The notes beneath the pieces were generated by a model that made no database searches, had not been told where the DNA came from, and saw nothing but the letters and a program-made list of their open reading frames with translations. Positions 1 to 8,723 of a stretch of DNA of 64,000 nt are shown piece after piece. Source of the stretch: Microthrixaceae bacterium (GTDB lineage: Bacteria; Actinomycetota; Acidimicrobiia; Acidimicrobiales; Microtrichaceae). The stretch spans positions 248,001 through 312,000 of the forward strand of contig JAMLGK010000002.1 of the NCBI GenBank assembly GCA_023957995.1, given 5' to 3'. The translations under genes were made by a program, and so were the position numbers. How positions within the stretch are numbered: position 1 is the first letter of the stretch; each line of letters starts with the position of its first letter.

Positions 1-2
1 GA

Positions 3-158
3 GAACTCGATCTGTGGACCGCGATCAGCACGGGTCTCACCGATCAGCAGATCAGCAACGACCCGGGAGGACAGCGGTGGTTCCGGCTTCTGGACCGCGC
101 TGTCGACATCTTTTGTGACCACGTGGGAATTCCACCCGAACCCGAAGGACAGCGATGA
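3..158 (+). CDS. TetR/AcrR-family regulator, C-terminal fragment
   Basis: Only the last 51 codons are inside the window; the frame is open from the left edge. The fragment contains LTDQQISNDPGG and WFRLLDRAVDIF, an amphipathic helical pattern like the C-terminal ligand-binding domain of TetR-type repressors. Its stop overlaps the next gene's start as ATGA, so the two are almost certainly cotranscribed and it may regulate that gene. The DNA-binding domain is outside the window, so the family name is inference. Confidence 0.6.
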   Translation, partial: ELDLWTAISTGLTDQQISNDPGGQRWFRLLDRAVDIFCDHVGIPPEPEGQR

Positions 159-934
159 GCACGACGACTGACAAGACGATCGACCTGCGAACTGTCGAAC
201 CGATCGACCTGCGAACTGGCACCGAGCTGGGACGGACTGAGTACCAGAGGTTCGTCGAGGCACTGCGTGGTCTTGATGACGCCGGATGGAGTAGTCCCAC
301 CGACTGCACCGAGTGGACGGTGCGTGATCTCGCGGGCCACGTGGGAGCCATGATGTGGTCGGTCTCGAAGGTCCGCCGGTTCGCCCGCGAGCAGATGCAG
401 AGCGCTCGACGCGCCAAGGCCGAAGGACTCGACGACCCGACGGACGCCATGACGGCTATCCAGGTAGAGCGGTTCGCGGGACGCACCGAATCAGAGCTAG
501 TCGACACAATGAACGAGCTGATCGAACCCGCGATCGCCGGACGGCTCCGGATTCCCGGATCGGTCGCCCGAAGTGTGCGGTTCGCCGTTCCCGTCGGAGG
601 GGAACCCGAAAGGTGGAGCCTGGCCTACCTCTACGGAACCATCCTCACCCGAGACACCTGGCTGCACCGGGTCGCTGATCTGGCGCGAGCTGTCGATGAT
701 CGCCCGGAGATCGATGCCGACCACGACGGTCGCATCGTGGCCGACGCCGCCGCCGAGTGGGCGCGTCGTCACGGCAAGCCGGTTGAACTGACCCTCTCAG
801 GTTCCGCCGGTGGTCGCTTTCGACAGGGGAGCGGCGGACCATCGATCGAGTTGGACGCGATCGAGTTCTGCCGAATGACCTCAGGCCGTTCGGAGCCGAC
901 TCATCTACTTCTCGGGACCGCCGTTGCCTGGTGA
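155..934 (+). CDS. DinB-like / maleylpyruvate isomerase-family mycothiol-dependent protein
   Basis: A 259-residue protein of the DinB-like four-helix-bundle superfamily that includes mycothiol-dependent maleylpyruvate isomerase. The diagnostic N-terminal block DCTEWTVRDLAGHVG lies at about residues 48-62, and the His of GHVG is the usual first metal ligand. A second His cluster follows at DTWLHRVADLAR near residues 167-178. Most relatives in Actinobacteria have unknown substrates, so a specific reaction cannot be assigned. The start overlaps the upstream TetR-like stop (ATGA). The N-terminus contains a short internal repeat, IDLRT twice, encoded by an almost exact 18-bp direct repeat, and this stretch is probably not part of the fold. 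Confidence 0.8.
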   Translation: MSTTTDKTIDLRTVEPIDLRTGTELGRTEYQRFVEALRGLDDAGWSSPTDCTEWTVRDLAGHVGAMMWSVSKVRRFAREQMQSARRAKAEGLDDPTDAMTAIQVERFAGRTESELVDTMNELIEPAIAGRLRIPGSVARSVRFAVPVGGEPERWSLAYLYGTILTRDTWLHRVADLARAVDDRPEIDADHDGRIVADAAAEWARRHGKPVELTLSGSAGGRFRQGSGGPSIELDAIEFCRMTSGRSEPTHLLLGTAVAW

Positions 935-955
935 GCCACCCCGCTGAACCGACAG

Positions 956-1660
956 TCAGGACGGCGGGAACGGGGTGGTGACCAGCAGGACCACCGACCA
1001 GATCAGCATCACCGATGCCACGCCGATCAATCCGTAGCGGGCCGACCTCACGCGGAAGTGACCGCTGATGCCGACGAGGAACAACACCGTGGCGAGGAAG
1101 ACCGCCGTTCGGACATAGTCATCCGCAGTGCGTCCCGCGGTCGATCCCTCCGCGTACAGGTCGTCGGCCGACTGGTCGAGTTCCACGGCCAGATCGTTCG
1201 CGGGCTGTTCGTAGTCATCCATGTAGGTGGGCCCTGCAGGTGCGTCCGGATTGACGAAGGGGTCGGTCTCCATCCAGGCCTCGAACGCCGGTGCCAGCTG
1301 CGCGCTGAAGCGCTTCTCGGCGATCTCGGTTCCCTCCTCGTTGCCGTCGAGGTAGGCGGTGAACCAGGCGTTGAACGCGGTGGCGTCGAAGTTCCGGGCT
1401 TCGGCTGCCTCCATGTATGCCCGGTTCGCTTCGGTGCGGGCGGTGTTCGCCCGGGCCAGCGTGAGTGACTCCTCGGTGCTCCATTTCGCCGAGGCGAATC
1501 CCGAGTAGGCAGCGAGGATCGCGACGACAGCCAGCATCAGCGCCTCGACGATGGTTATCCGCCGGTCGGCGGGCGACTGGACGTCGTGCGACGCAGCGTG
1601 CTGGTGGTGCTCGGCGATCTCCTTGCTCACCTCTGCCGGGGAGAGTCCTGCTTCACCCAT
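956..1660 (-). CDS. Hypothetical membrane protein with three transmembrane segments
   Basis: A 234-residue protein I do not recognise by name. It has a short cytoplasmic N-terminus with a His-rich stretch (EHHQHAASHD), a first hydrophobic segment at about residues 36-55, an extracytoplasmic-like helical region of about 115 residues rich in Ala, Glu and Asn, then two hydrophobic segments at about 176-196 and 206-228. The layout resembles DUF4337-type membrane proteins, but this is only a shape comparison. A purine-rich GGAG stretch lies upstream of the ATG. It is convergent with the DinB-like gene (21 bp apart) and followed upstream by the VOC gene on the same strand. Confidence 0.65.
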   Translation of the reverse strand: MGEAGLSPAEVSKEIAEHHQHAASHDVQSPADRRITIVEALMLAVVAILAAYSGFASAKWSTEESLTLARANTARTEANRAYMEAAEARNFDATAFNAWFTAYLDGNEEGTEIAEKRFSAQLAPAFEAWMETDPFVNPDAPAGPTYMDDYEQPANDLAVELDQSADDLYAEGSTAGRTADDYVRTAVFLATVLFLVGISGHFRVRSARYGLIGVASVMLIWSVVLLVTTPFPPS

Positions 1661-1783
1661 GGTCTCCGCTGCTCCCGGTGTGCCTGATCGCGAACGGGTC
1701 GGCGGCGCCCTCGCGGTCCCGTGAGGATATCGGACCCCGCTGCAATCGCCGAGGACCGGGACCGGCCTCGGGGCGGGAACGTT

Positions 1784-2170
1784 TCACTCGGCAGTGTCGT
1801 CGTACTCCATGGCGAGAGCGGGGTTGCCCCCGGGATCCTCGAAGGCGATGAGGTGTCCCACCTTCGAGATGGTGAACCGCTCCATGAGGATCCGACCCCC
1901 GGCTTCGATGATCCGCGAGCGTGCGGCCTCGACGTCGTCCACGCCGAAGGTGCATTCGAACCCACGGGTGGGTTGGTCGTCGAGGAGCTGCCTGCGTTGC
2001 TGGATCGCCCCCATCGGAGAGCCGCTGTCCTCGTCCACGACCTGCACGAAACCCGGCGGACCGTGGTCCTGGAATCGCCATCCGAACACCGATCCGTAGA
2101 ACCTCTGCGTCGCAGCCACATCGTCGGTGTTGATCGCGAAGTGGGTCAGTCGTGGGTTCATGACCGTCAT
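1784..2170 (-). CDS. VOC-superfamily (glyoxalase/bleomycin-resistance-like) protein
   Basis: A 128-residue single vicinal-oxygen-chelate module pair. It opens with RLTHFAINTDDVAATQRFYGSVFGW, which begins with the metal-ligand His of the first beta-alpha-beta unit, and ends with the second unit FEDPGGNPALAMEY, where a Glu usually completes the metal site. VOC proteins act as dioxygenases, isomerases or antibiotic-binding proteins; nothing here selects one. Length is normal for a two-unit protein. It lies 72 bp downstream of the fucosidase stop on the same strand. Confidence 0.85.
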   Translation of the reverse strand: MTVMNPRLTHFAINTDDVAATQRFYGSVFGWRFQDHGPPGFVQVVDEDSGSPMGAIQQRRQLLDDQPTRGFECTFGVDDVEAARSRIIEAGGRILMERFTISKVGHLIAFEDPGGNPALAMEYDDTAE

Positions 2171-2242
2171 CGTGACAGAAATCCAGTTGGCAGCAGCTCG
2201 GAACTCCTTGCGGTCAGCGGTGAAGACCTGACCGGCGCGGGG

Positions 2243-3730
2243 TCAGCTCCGGGACCGCAAGGACCCCTCGATGGCGAGGACGTGAGCAGCTGAGACAGCA
2301 AGTCGCTCCGGCAGCGTGACCTCGAGGGAACCACCGCGCCGGTCCCACTGCAGCGCTTCGTCGCACCCCAGGAGGCGCACCCCGGTGACGTCGGAGGCGT
2401 CGGTGTCGCGCAGCCGGAACCGTTGCCGGCCGGGGGCCTCGATGAGCATCGCGTAGACCATGCCGTCACCTGCGGTGAAACGGACCTCGGTGTCCTCGGA
2501 GGTCTTGGTGCCGGGCACCGTCCAGGGGCGTGAGCCGTAGATCGCCTCGCCGTTGATGGCCATCCACTCGCCGAGACCCTCCAGCGGAGCGCGCTGTTCT
2601 GTCGGAATCCGGCCCGAGGGATCCGGCCCGATGCCGATCAGGAGGTTTCCGTTCTTGGACACGATGTCGCAGAAACTGCGGATCAGACCGGTGGCGGTGA
2701 CGATGTCCTCGGGTCGCTCGTTGCGGTTTGCGCCGAAGGAGTGTCCGACGCCGCGGGTGGACTCCCACTTGGTGGCCTCGATGTCATCGAAGGTGGCGTA
2801 TTCGGGTGTGTTGAAGTCGTAGTGGGTGGCTGCGGGGAAGGTGAGCGACTTCCACCCCTCGGGCAGGTACTTCCAGGTGGCCTGCATGACGTTGCCGGCA
2901 CCCCGTGCGATGGTGTCGGTAACCCGGTTCCGCGGTCCGGTGGGCTGCAACCAACGGTCGTTGATCACGCCGTCGGGCACCGTGTTGTAGTACTCCGCGA
3001 AGAGTTCGGCGAGGTTTCCGCCTGCGGGCCAGCAGATGTCGTTCCACAGCACCGACGGCTCGTAGCGGGTGATCAGTTCGCGCATGTGAGCGGTGGCGTA
3101 GGCGAGGTACTCGGGTCCCGTTGGCACCGCCAACATCGCGTCGGCCGGATTGGTGAGCAGGGCGTCGTTGAACGGCCAGTCGTAGCCGCCGGAGTAGTAG
3201 AGGCCCATCCGCATTCCCTGGTTCCGGACGGCCTCGCCCAGCTCGGCGACGAGGTCCCGTTCGGCGTGGTAGCGACCCTTGGCCGGGTGCGGGCGTTCCG
3301 AGGGCCAGAGCGTGAAACCGTCGTGGTGCTTGGTCGTGAGCACCACATAGCGCGCACCGGCGTCGCGGCATACGCCTGCCAGTTCCTCCAGATCCGCCCG
3401 GGAGCTCTGCTCGTCGAAGGTCTGCACGAAGGTGTCGTAGGGGACGTTGCCGTAGGTCTCCAGGTGGTGGCGTCGCGTCGGGCTGTCGGGCACGCGCATC
3501 GAGTTGAGGTACCACTCGGCATACGGGTTGTGGCTGAGCATCGAACGAGGACCCTCGGTGCGGAGCATCTGCTGGATGTCGGGAACCTGTGGAGCCCAGC
3601 CGGGAACCGAGTAGAGCCCCCAGTGCAGGAAGATCCCGAGCTTCGCGTCGTCGTACCAGGCGGGAAGCGGGTGTTCCTCCACCGACTCCCAGGTGGGTTC
3701 GTAGCGCTTCGTGGACTCCTTGACGGTCAT
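2243..3730 (-). CDS. Alpha-L-fucosidase, glycoside hydrolase family 29
   Basis: A 495-residue GH29 enzyme, expected to release alpha-L-fucose from glycans by a retaining mechanism. Seen: the N-terminal [21 protein letters not shown] block (residues 25-45), the substrate-pocket motif KHHDGF (about 134-139), and LWNDICWP, whose Asp231 matches the family nucleophile. A C-terminal beta domain starts near residue 400. There is no signal peptide, so it is probably cytoplasmic. The frame is open further upstream to 4093, but that would overlap the divergent aquaporin gene and add residues unlike the family; ATG at 3730 gives the usual N-terminus. The aquaporin next door is divergent with about 205 bp between the two starts. 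Confidence 0.88.
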   Translation of the reverse strand: MTVKESTKRYEPTWESVEEHPLPAWYDDAKLGIFLHWGLYSVPGWAPQVPDIQQMLRTEGPRSMLSHNPYAEWYLNSMRVPDSPTRRHHLETYGNVPYDTFVQTFDEQSSRADLEELAGVCRDAGARYVVLTTKHHDGFTLWPSERPHPAKGRYHAERDLVAELGEAVRNQGMRMGLYYSGGYDWPFNDALLTNPADAMLAVPTGPEYLAYATAHMRELITRYEPSVLWNDICWPAGGNLAELFAEYYNTVPDGVINDRWLQPTGPRNRVTDTIARGAGNVMQATWKYLPEGWKSLTFPAATHYDFNTPEYATFDDIEATKWESTRGVGHSFGANRNERPEDIVTATGLIRSFCDIVSKNGNLLIGIGPDPSGRIPTEQRAPLEGLGEWMAINGEAIYGSRPWTVPGTKTSEDTEVRFTAGDGMVYAMLIEAPGRQRFRLRDTDASDVTGVRLLGCDEALQWDRRGGSLEVTLPERLAVSAAHVLAIEGSLRSRS

Positions 3731-3935
3731 GGCGACCCGGTCGGCAGCGAGCCCCCGCTCATTAGACGATTCCAGTTCGACCCATTCCCCGATCGGCACA
3801 CCTCCGGTCGGCCCATTCGCCCTTGGCCTCCGAGCACCCGCTGTCGGCTCCGGATTGCCGCGCAGCATCTGGGCAGGGGGGTTAGCGTCGCTCCGGAGCG
3901 CCCCGTTGGTGGGGCGACGGGAAGAGGAGGCTTTC

Positions 3936-4700
3936 ATGGGCCGGAAGCTCGCAGCAGAGTTCCTGGGCACGCTCTGGTTGGTGTTGGGGGGTTGCGGAAG
4001 CGCGGTGCTGGCTGCCAACTTCTTCTCCAACGGTGACTCAGGGTTCCCGTTGGGTATCGGGTTCCTGGGTGTGGCCTTCGCGTTCGGCCTCACCGTGCTC
4101 AGCGGTGCCTACGCATTCGGACACGTTTCGGGTGGACACTTCAATCCGGCGGTGACACTCGGCCTGGCATCGGCCGGCAAGCACGAGAGCGGCGAGATCC
4201 TTCCCTACATCGTTGCCCAGGTGGTCGGCGCCATTGCCGGAGCGGGGATCCTGTTCATCGTGGCCAACGGGGTGGACGGCTTCGAGATCGTCTCGGGTGA
4301 GGCCGGTGCATTTGCCACCAACGGGTTCGGTGACCTCTCCCCGGGTGGCTACAGCCTCCTCGCTGCGCTCGTGATCGAGATCGTTCTCAGCGCCGGGTTC
4401 CTGTTGATCATCCTGGGTGCCACCCGCAAGGGGCTCCCGAGCGGGTTCGGTCCGATCGCCATCGGTCTCGCGCTGACGCTCATCCACCTGATCTCGATAC
4501 CGGTGACCAACACCTCGGTGAATCCCGCGCGCTCGACCGGTCCGGCGCTGTTCGTCGGAGGCGAGAACCTCTCGCAGCTCTGGCTGTTCTGGCTCGCTCC
4601 GATCGTGGGTGGCGTGATCGGTGGGCTCGTCTACAAGTACGTGCTGGCACCGGCCGACCCCGACGAGGTCGTGGCAGCGGCCACTCCCGACGCCAACTGA
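3936..4700 (+). CDS. aqpZ: Aquaporin Z-like water channel
   Basis: A 254-residue MIP-family channel with six predicted membrane helices and both half-helix NPA motifs: [13 protein letters not shown] in the first half and [14 protein letters not shown] in the second. The Arg right after the second NPA, the flanking Thr-Ser and the closing block [18 protein letters not shown] are typical of AqpZ (water-selective) rather than GlpF. The loop after helix 4 is longer than in E. coli AqpZ, which explains the extra length. ATG at 3936 was chosen because GAAGAGGAGG lies 5 nt upstream; the longer open frame overlaps the fucosidase start. Confidence 0.92.
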   Translation: MGRKLAAEFLGTLWLVLGGCGSAVLAANFFSNGDSGFPLGIGFLGVAFAFGLTVLSGAYAFGHVSGGHFNPAVTLGLASAGKHESGEILPYIVAQVVGAIAGAGILFIVANGVDGFEIVSGEAGAFATNGFGDLSPGGYSLLAALVIEIVLSAGFLLIILGATRKGLPSGFGPIAIGLALTLIHLISIPVTNTSVNPARSTGPALFVGGENLSQLWLFWLAPIVGGVIGGLVYKYVLAPADPDEVVAAATPDAN

Positions 4701-4798
4701 TCCCTGCGATCAGTGCTGTGATGTGTCGTCGGTTCCGTCGGGAACCCCGGGTCACAGAACGCGACGGGCCATGAGATGCGGGTGACGGGCTGGCCATC

Positions 4799-4814
4799 TT
4801 GACCAGTCGGTCAA
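4799..4814. promoter_or_regulatory. Palindromic operator TTGACC-N4-GGTCAA
   Basis: TTGACCAGTCGGTCAA, a 6-bp inverted repeat with a 4-bp centre, placed directly against a TATGCT -10-like box (4815-4820) and 14 bp before the ATG of the SDR gene. The same half-sites recur at 15314-15329 before the acyl-CoA dehydrogenase. TetR-family repressors of lipid degradation often bind sequences of this type; which regulator binds here is not known. Confidence 0.65.
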
Positions 4815-4820
4815 TATGCT
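4815..4820 (+). promoter_or_regulatory. -10 element (TATGCT) of the SDR gene, leaderless-type
   Basis: TATGCT ends 7 nt before ATG 4828, the spacing at which transcription would begin on the start codon. It is immediately downstream of the palindromic operator, so a bound repressor would block it. Confidence 0.5.
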
Positions 4821-4827
4821 GCGGCTC

Positions 4828-5613
4828 ATGTTGGACATCAATGGAGCATCAGCACTCGTAACCGGTGGGGCCTCCGGCCTGGGGGAGGCCACGGTGCGTG
4901 CCCTCGGCGCGCAGGGAGCCAAGGTCGTGATCATGGACCTCGAGCACCAGGCCGACAAGGCCGCAGAGGTCCTCGAGGGGATCGAGGGTGCATTCATGCC
5001 CACCGACGTGACCGACGCCGACCAGGTGATTGCCGCGGTGGAGAAGGCCAAGGAACTCGGACCCGTCCGCGTGCTGGTCAACTCCGCGGGAATCGGCTGG
5101 GCAACCCGCACCATCGGCAAGGACGGCGAATACGCCTCGGCCCACGACCTGGACATCTTCCGCAAGGTGATCGACGTGAACCTGGTGGGCACGTTCAACT
5201 GCATCCGCCTGGCCGCCACGGCCATGTCGGCCAGCGAGGCCGACGAGTTCGGCGAACGCGGGGCCATCGTCAACACCGCTTCGGTCGCAGCTTGCGAGGG
5301 CCAGATCGGCCAGGCCGCATACTCCGCCTCCAAGGCCGGGATCGTCGGGATGACCCTGACCGTCGCCCGTGACCTCGCAGCTGTCGGTGTGAGGGTCAAC
5401 ACCATCATCCCGGGTCTGTTCGACACCCCGATCTACGGCCAGGGCGAGGCAGCAGAGCAGTTCAAGGAGAAGCTGGGCGCAGGATGCCTCTTCCCGAAGC
5501 GCCTCGGTTTCGCCTCCGAGTACGCGGAACTGGCCTCGGAACTGGTGCGCAACTCCTACATCAACGGCGAGTCGGTCCGTATCGACTCCGGAATGCGGAT
5601 GCAGCCGAAATGA
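4828..5613 (+). CDS. SDR oxidoreductase, 3-hydroxyacyl-CoA dehydrogenase type 2 (HSD10)-like
   Basis: A 261-residue classical short-chain dehydrogenase. Seen: the NAD-binding TGGASGLG at residues 12-19, NSAGIG in the middle, and the catalytic Ser and YSASK (Tyr/Lys). The C-terminal IPGLFDTPIYG and FPKRLGFASEYAEL are typical of the HSD17B10-like NAD-dependent 3-hydroxyacyl-CoA dehydrogenases, so a role in fatty-acid or branched-chain acyl-CoA oxidation is likely. ATG 4828 is preferred over ATG 4816 because the family begins at this Met and a -10 box occupies 4815-4820. The operator just upstream is shared with the acyl-CoA dehydrogenase gene, which supports a common beta-oxidation regulon. A strong hairpin terminator follows. 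Confidence 0.85.
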   Translation: MLDINGASALVTGGASGLGEATVRALGAQGAKVVIMDLEHQADKAAEVLEGIEGAFMPTDVTDADQVIAAVEKAKELGPVRVLVNSAGIGWATRTIGKDGEYASAHDLDIFRKVIDVNLVGTFNCIRLAATAMSASEADEFGERGAIVNTASVAACEGQIGQAAYSASKAGIVGMTLTVARDLAAVGVRVNTIIPGLFDTPIYGQGEAAEQFKEKLGAGCLFPKRLGFASEYAELASELVRNSYINGESVRIDSGMRMQPK

Positions 5614-5665
5614 TTTTCTGCCCGGTGTTCTAAACCACCCGGGCGCATCTGTCGAAGCTCGATTG

Positions 5666-5705
5666 GGGTCCCGCCAGGGCTGTGGGCGGGACCCTTGTCC
5701 TTTTT
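5666..5705 (+). terminator. Rho-independent terminator after the SDR gene
   Basis: A perfect 10-bp stem, GGGTCCCGCC (5666-5675) pairing with GGCGGGACCC (5685-5694), 9-nt loop, followed after TTGTCC by a run of five T (5701-5705). This is the clearest intrinsic terminator in the window. Confidence 0.85.
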
Positions 5706-5907
5706 GTTGGCCCGGCGGGCACCCGGGTGCTTCGCACCGCGCCCGCCTCCTCCGCTTCGATGGGGCCCCTGCCCCATCGGCGGCCGTGTCGTTGTTGCGG
5801 CGGTGTTGTTGTTGCGGCCGTGTCGTTGTTGCGGCGGTGTTGTTGTTGCGGCGGTGTTGTTGGCCCGGCGGGGACGCGGGTGCTTCGCACCGCCCCGCCT
5901 CCTCCGC
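5704..5907. repeat. Composite repeat: 51-52-bp direct repeats flanking a 17-bp tandem array
   Basis: Copies at 5704-5755 and 5857-5907 start TTGTTGGCCCGGCGGG, carry the small hairpin GGTGCTTCGCACC, and end CCTCCTCCGC; they differ by a few substitutions and one base of length. Between them are five units of 17 bp that alternate between CGGCCGTGTCGTTGTTG (5781, 5815) and CGGCGGTGTTGTTGTTG (5798, 5832), with a truncated last unit at 5849-5863. No spacers of unique sequence are present. Confidence 0.85.
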
Positions 5908-5957
5908 CTGGCTGGGGCCGGTCCGGCCTCCGGGGGCCCTGGGCTATCCGGCGTCCG

Positions 5958-6872
5958 TCAGACCGTGCGGCAGGGGAGTCGGGTGTTTCCGCCGCCCCCG
6001 ACGCTGTGCAGCACCACGCAGACCTCTGCACCGCTCGGGGCCGTGACGGTGCCCAGCGAGAAGCCGTGACGGCTACCACGGCCCGGGTTGGCCGCCTCCA
6101 CGTCGGGTCTGTCGATGTTCGCGGTCGTCGTCTTCACAGGGTTGCCGTTCACGAGTGCGGTCACATCGATCGAGGAGTTCGAGTGCGCATCGAGACCCCA
6201 GCCGCCGAGCGTCACCGATGAACCGCTACGGGTCACCGTCTCGAGATTTCCAGAGGGACGGTCGGCGGCGATCTGCGCCGCGGTGCGGACCCGCAGCTCG
6301 GCGTGGGCCAGCGTGTTGAACGAGTTGACCGGATTGCCGTCCGGGTCGTGCATCTCGAAATGGACGTGTGACCCGGTGTTCTCGGCGTTCCCGGAGTCGC
6401 CGACGTAGCCGATCACCTCTCCGGCCTTCACCCGCTGGCCGTCGCGGATGCCGTCCGCGAAGGCCTTGTCGTAGCGGTTCTTGGCGTCATCGGTGCCCGG
6501 CGTGTCGTTGTTCATGTGGATGTACCAGTACTCCCACCCGGCCGAGTCCCGCAGGACGAGCATGTTGCCGGCATTGCCGGCGTTGCTCCACCGCAACCAG
6601 GACACCACGCCGTCGGTCGTGGCAACCAGGGGAGTCATCTTCGGGGCCATCAGGTCCTGGCCCTCGTGGGATCTCGTGCCACCGCCACGGGGGGCTCCGA
6701 AGGTGTCGCTGAAGGACACCTCCACCCCGACCGGGAACACGATGTCCCTCAACGCAGGACCGTTGGGGGCGGGTCGCCGTCCGTAGCCGGCCGCGGGAGC
6801 GCACGCAGCGGCCAGAATTCCCAGGCACGCCAGGATCACCAATGCGAACGGAGGCGTTCGACGGTTCCTCAC
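5958..6872 (-). CDS. M23-family metallopeptidase lipoprotein with C-terminal repeat domain
   Basis: A 304-residue envelope protein. The N-terminus is a lipoprotein signal (hydrophobic residues 8-22, lipobox LAAAC, lipidated Cys24). The peptidase domain shows the LytM/M23 zinc ligands: SHEGQD (His69, Asp73) and HVHFEM (His169, His171). M23 enzymes cleave peptidoglycan cross-bridges or act as amidase activators. After about residue 205 comes a domain with LGGWGLD, a DRPDV block, HGFSLG and a Cys pair (VCVVLHSVGG, RLPC); related repeats occur in the amidase at 62-64 kb. GTG 6872 is chosen because it places the signal peptide at the N-terminus; an in-frame GTG at 6968 would add 32 Arg-rich residues. 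Confidence 0.85.
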   Translation of the reverse strand: MRNRRTPPFALVILACLGILAAACAPAAGYGRRPAPNGPALRDIVFPVGVEVSFSDTFGAPRGGGTRSHEGQDLMAPKMTPLVATTDGVVSWLRWSNAGNAGNMLVLRDSAGWEYWYIHMNNDTPGTDDAKNRYDKAFADGIRDGQRVKAGEVIGYVGDSGNAENTGSHVHFEMHDPDGNPVNSFNTLAHAELRVRTAAQIAADRPSGNLETVTRSGSSVTLGGWGLDAHSNSSIDVTALVNGNPVKTTTANIDRPDVEAANPGRGSRHGFSLGTVTAPSGAEVCVVLHSVGGGGNTRLPCRTV

Positions 6873-7064
6873 CGCAGTCAGCGACCCGGAGGAGACCCCG
6901 GGCGCGGACCCGCCCCGCGGGCTCGTGCTGGCGCGGTTTCGGACAGGAGGGTTGGTGCGGCGTTCCACCGCCTGATGATCGGCACCGATCGACCACTGCC
7001 TTTAGGGCTCATCGGGGATCCGGGTTGTGTCCGATGTCATCGGGCCGGGCAGGATCGGGTCTGC

Positions 7065-7787
7065 ATGAACGACCTCAGTGGATCCGATCGAAGCGATGCA
7101 GCTCCCGGCCCCGCCGCGGTCGGGCGCGTGCGAAGGGTCGCTGCGTTCGACTTCGACGGGACCGTTTCCAGGCGCGACACCTTGATGCCCTTCGTCGCCA
7201 GGTTCGCCGGGGTGCCCCGCAGCGCACTCGGTACGGTCAGAACCGGATGGTCCTCGGTCTCGGGCGGCAACCCGAATCGTGCCGACCGGGACGCGGTGAA
7301 GGCCGAGATGCTCCGCAGGCTGGTCGCCGGTCGCGACGAGCGCGATCTGGACCGCGCCGCAGGTCGCTACGCCGCGGCACTGATCGATCGGGCCCTGCGG
7401 CCCGAGATGGTCGACGAGATCCGCAGACACGTCGCCGCCGGACACCAGACCCTGTTCGTCTCGGCATCGCTGGTCAACTACCTGCGGCCCATAGCGCGCT
7501 ACCTGCACATGACCGATGTCATCGCGGTCGAGCTGGACCAGCGTGACGGCGTGCTCACCGGGGCGATGGTGCATCCGAACGTCCGCGCCGAACAGAAGGC
7601 GCTCCGGCTTCGTGAATGGCTGGGCCTTCCGGCACAGGGGCCGACCGAAGGAGTTGAGCTGTGGGCGTACGGCAACAGTTCGGGCGACCACGAGTTGCTT
7701 GCGATGGCCGACCACGCGTACTGGCTGGGGAAGGAACGGGCCTGCCCGCCCGGGGCGGTCCAGTTCGACGTCCGAGGGTTCGGCTGA
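7065..7787 (+). CDS. HAD-IB family phosphatase (SerB-like)
   Basis: A 240-residue haloacid-dehalogenase-type hydrolase. Motif I is AFDFDGTVSRRDTLMPF (nucleophile Asp about residue 30, acid/base Asp two later), motif II SAS after LFV, and motif III YGNSSGDHELLAMAD near the end, where the Asp binds magnesium. The IB subclass covers phosphoserine phosphatase-like and glycerolipid-type phosphatases; the substrate is not readable. The longer open frame to 6516 is the antisense of the M23 gene and was discarded. It is convergent with the TIGR01777 gene, with 22 bp between the stops. Confidence 0.85.
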   Translation: MNDLSGSDRSDAAPGPAAVGRVRRVAAFDFDGTVSRRDTLMPFVARFAGVPRSALGTVRTGWSSVSGGNPNRADRDAVKAEMLRRLVAGRDERDLDRAAGRYAAALIDRALRPEMVDEIRRHVAAGHQTLFVSASLVNYLRPIARYLHMTDVIAVELDQRDGVLTGAMVHPNVRAEQKALRLREWLGLPAQGPTEGVELWAYGNSSGDHELLAMADHAYWLGKERACPPGAVQFDVRGFG

Positions 7788-7809
7788 GGCACGCCCATGG
7801 CCCGAGGGG

Positions 7810-8706
7810 TCAGTCGAGCAGGTCCTCGAGGGCTTCTTCGAGCTCGGGGTGCGAGAACACGAAACCGCTCTTCTCCAGCACGCCGGGCATCACCCGCTGA
7901 CTCGTCAGCAGCAGCGAATCGGCCAGCTCCCGTCCGTACAGGAGTCTCGGGCCGGCCATGGGTATGACCGAGGTCGGGCGGTGCAGCACCGAACCCAGGG
8001 TCTTGGTGAAGCGCGAGTTGGTGACCGGATTGGGCGCCGTGAGGTTGACCGGTCCCGACGCGGAGGTGCCGAGCAGGTGCTCCAACGCCGCCACCTCGTC
8101 GTCGATGTGGATCCAGCTGAGGTACTGCTTTCCGTTGCCCACCCTGCCTCCGAGACCCATGCGGAACGGGGTGAGCTGTTTGGCCAGTGCCCCGCCCCGG
8201 GTCGAGAGCACGACGCCGGTGCGTAGGTGCACGACCCGGATGCCCGCTCGCTCGGCGGGTGCGGTTGCCGCCTCCCACTCGAGGCACACCCTGGCGGGAA
8301 AGTCATCACCGGCGGGTCCGGTCTCGTCGGTCTCCCGGTCGCCGGTGTCGCCGTAGTAGCCGATGGCCGATCCCGACAGCAGCACCGGCGGCGGGTCGTC
8401 GAGCCCCTCCAACGTCTCGGCCAGCAGCGTCGTGCCCTCGGTCCTGGAGCGCCTGATCCTCGCCTTCTGGGCGCCGGTCCAGCGCTTGTCACCGATCGGC
8501 TCGCCGGCCAGGTGCACCACGGCGTCAAGTCCTTCGAACGCCGAGGCCTCGATCTGTTGTTCGGCGGGGTTCCAGCGGATCGTCTCTCCCACTGCGTTCG
8601 CGCTCCCCGGGCGCACCACCGGAAGCACCTTGTGGCCGGCGTCGCGGAGGCTGTCCACGAGCACGCGTCCGATGAGCCCGGTCGAACCGGTGACCGCGAT
8701 GTCCAT
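7810..8706 (-). CDS. TIGR01777-family NAD(P)-dependent epimerase (YfcH-like)
   Basis: A 298-residue extended-SDR protein. It starts with the Rossmann block MDIAVTGSTGLIGRVL and has the family-typical VVHLAGEPI, RIRRSRTEGT, SGSAIGYYGDTG (in place of an ordinary catalytic segment), FRMGLGGRVGNGKQYLSWIHIDDE and a C-terminal DUF1731-like tail (LLTSQRVMPGVLEKSGF). Members of this family have no firmly known substrate; some relatives contribute to cell division or sulfolipid chemistry. ATG 8706 is used; a GTG at 8727 overlaps the upstream stop as GTGA and is a reasonable alternative start with seven more residues. It follows dprE2 and is probably cotranscribed. Confidence 0.85.
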   Translation of the reverse strand: MDIAVTGSTGLIGRVLVDSLRDAGHKVLPVVRPGSANAVGETIRWNPAEQQIEASAFEGLDAVVHLAGEPIGDKRWTGAQKARIRRSRTEGTTLLAETLEGLDDPPPVLLSGSAIGYYGDTGDRETDETGPAGDDFPARVCLEWEAATAPAERAGIRVVHLRTGVVLSTRGGALAKQLTPFRMGLGGRVGNGKQYLSWIHIDDEVAALEHLLGTSASGPVNLTAPNPVTNSRFTKTLGSVLHRPTSVIPMAGPRLLYGRELADSLLLTSQRVMPGVLEKSGFVFSHPELEEALEDLLD

Positions 8707-8723
8707 GGTTGCGGTGGAACCGG

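Larger units (their letters stand above)
5614..5957. other. Non-coding region between convergent genes: terminator plus repeats
   Basis: 344 bp between the stops of the SDR and the M23 lipoprotein. It holds a rho-independent terminator at 5666-5705, then two near-identical copies of a 51-52-bp element (5704-5755 and 5857-5907) flanking a tandem array of five 17-bp units (5781-5863). I see no credible gene here; open frames through the array only reflect its repetitive sequence. Confidence 0.75.

Noticed and set aside
2741..4036. 431-residue open frame antisense to the fucosidase
   Set aside because: Gly/Val/Arg-rich shadow with no domains; also overlaps the start of aqpZ in another frame.
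4816..4827. ATG 4816 as start of the SDR gene
   Set aside because: These bases form the -10 box TATGCT and the protein family begins at the next Met; ATG 4828 fits leaderless spacing.
5781..5863. Possible CRISPR array
   Set aside because: The 17-bp units are contiguous with no unique spacers, and no cas genes are present.
5630..6221. Several 120-180-residue frames over the repeat region on both strands
   Set aside because: Their sequence is generated by the repeat array and by the antisense of the M23 gene; no start signal or domain.
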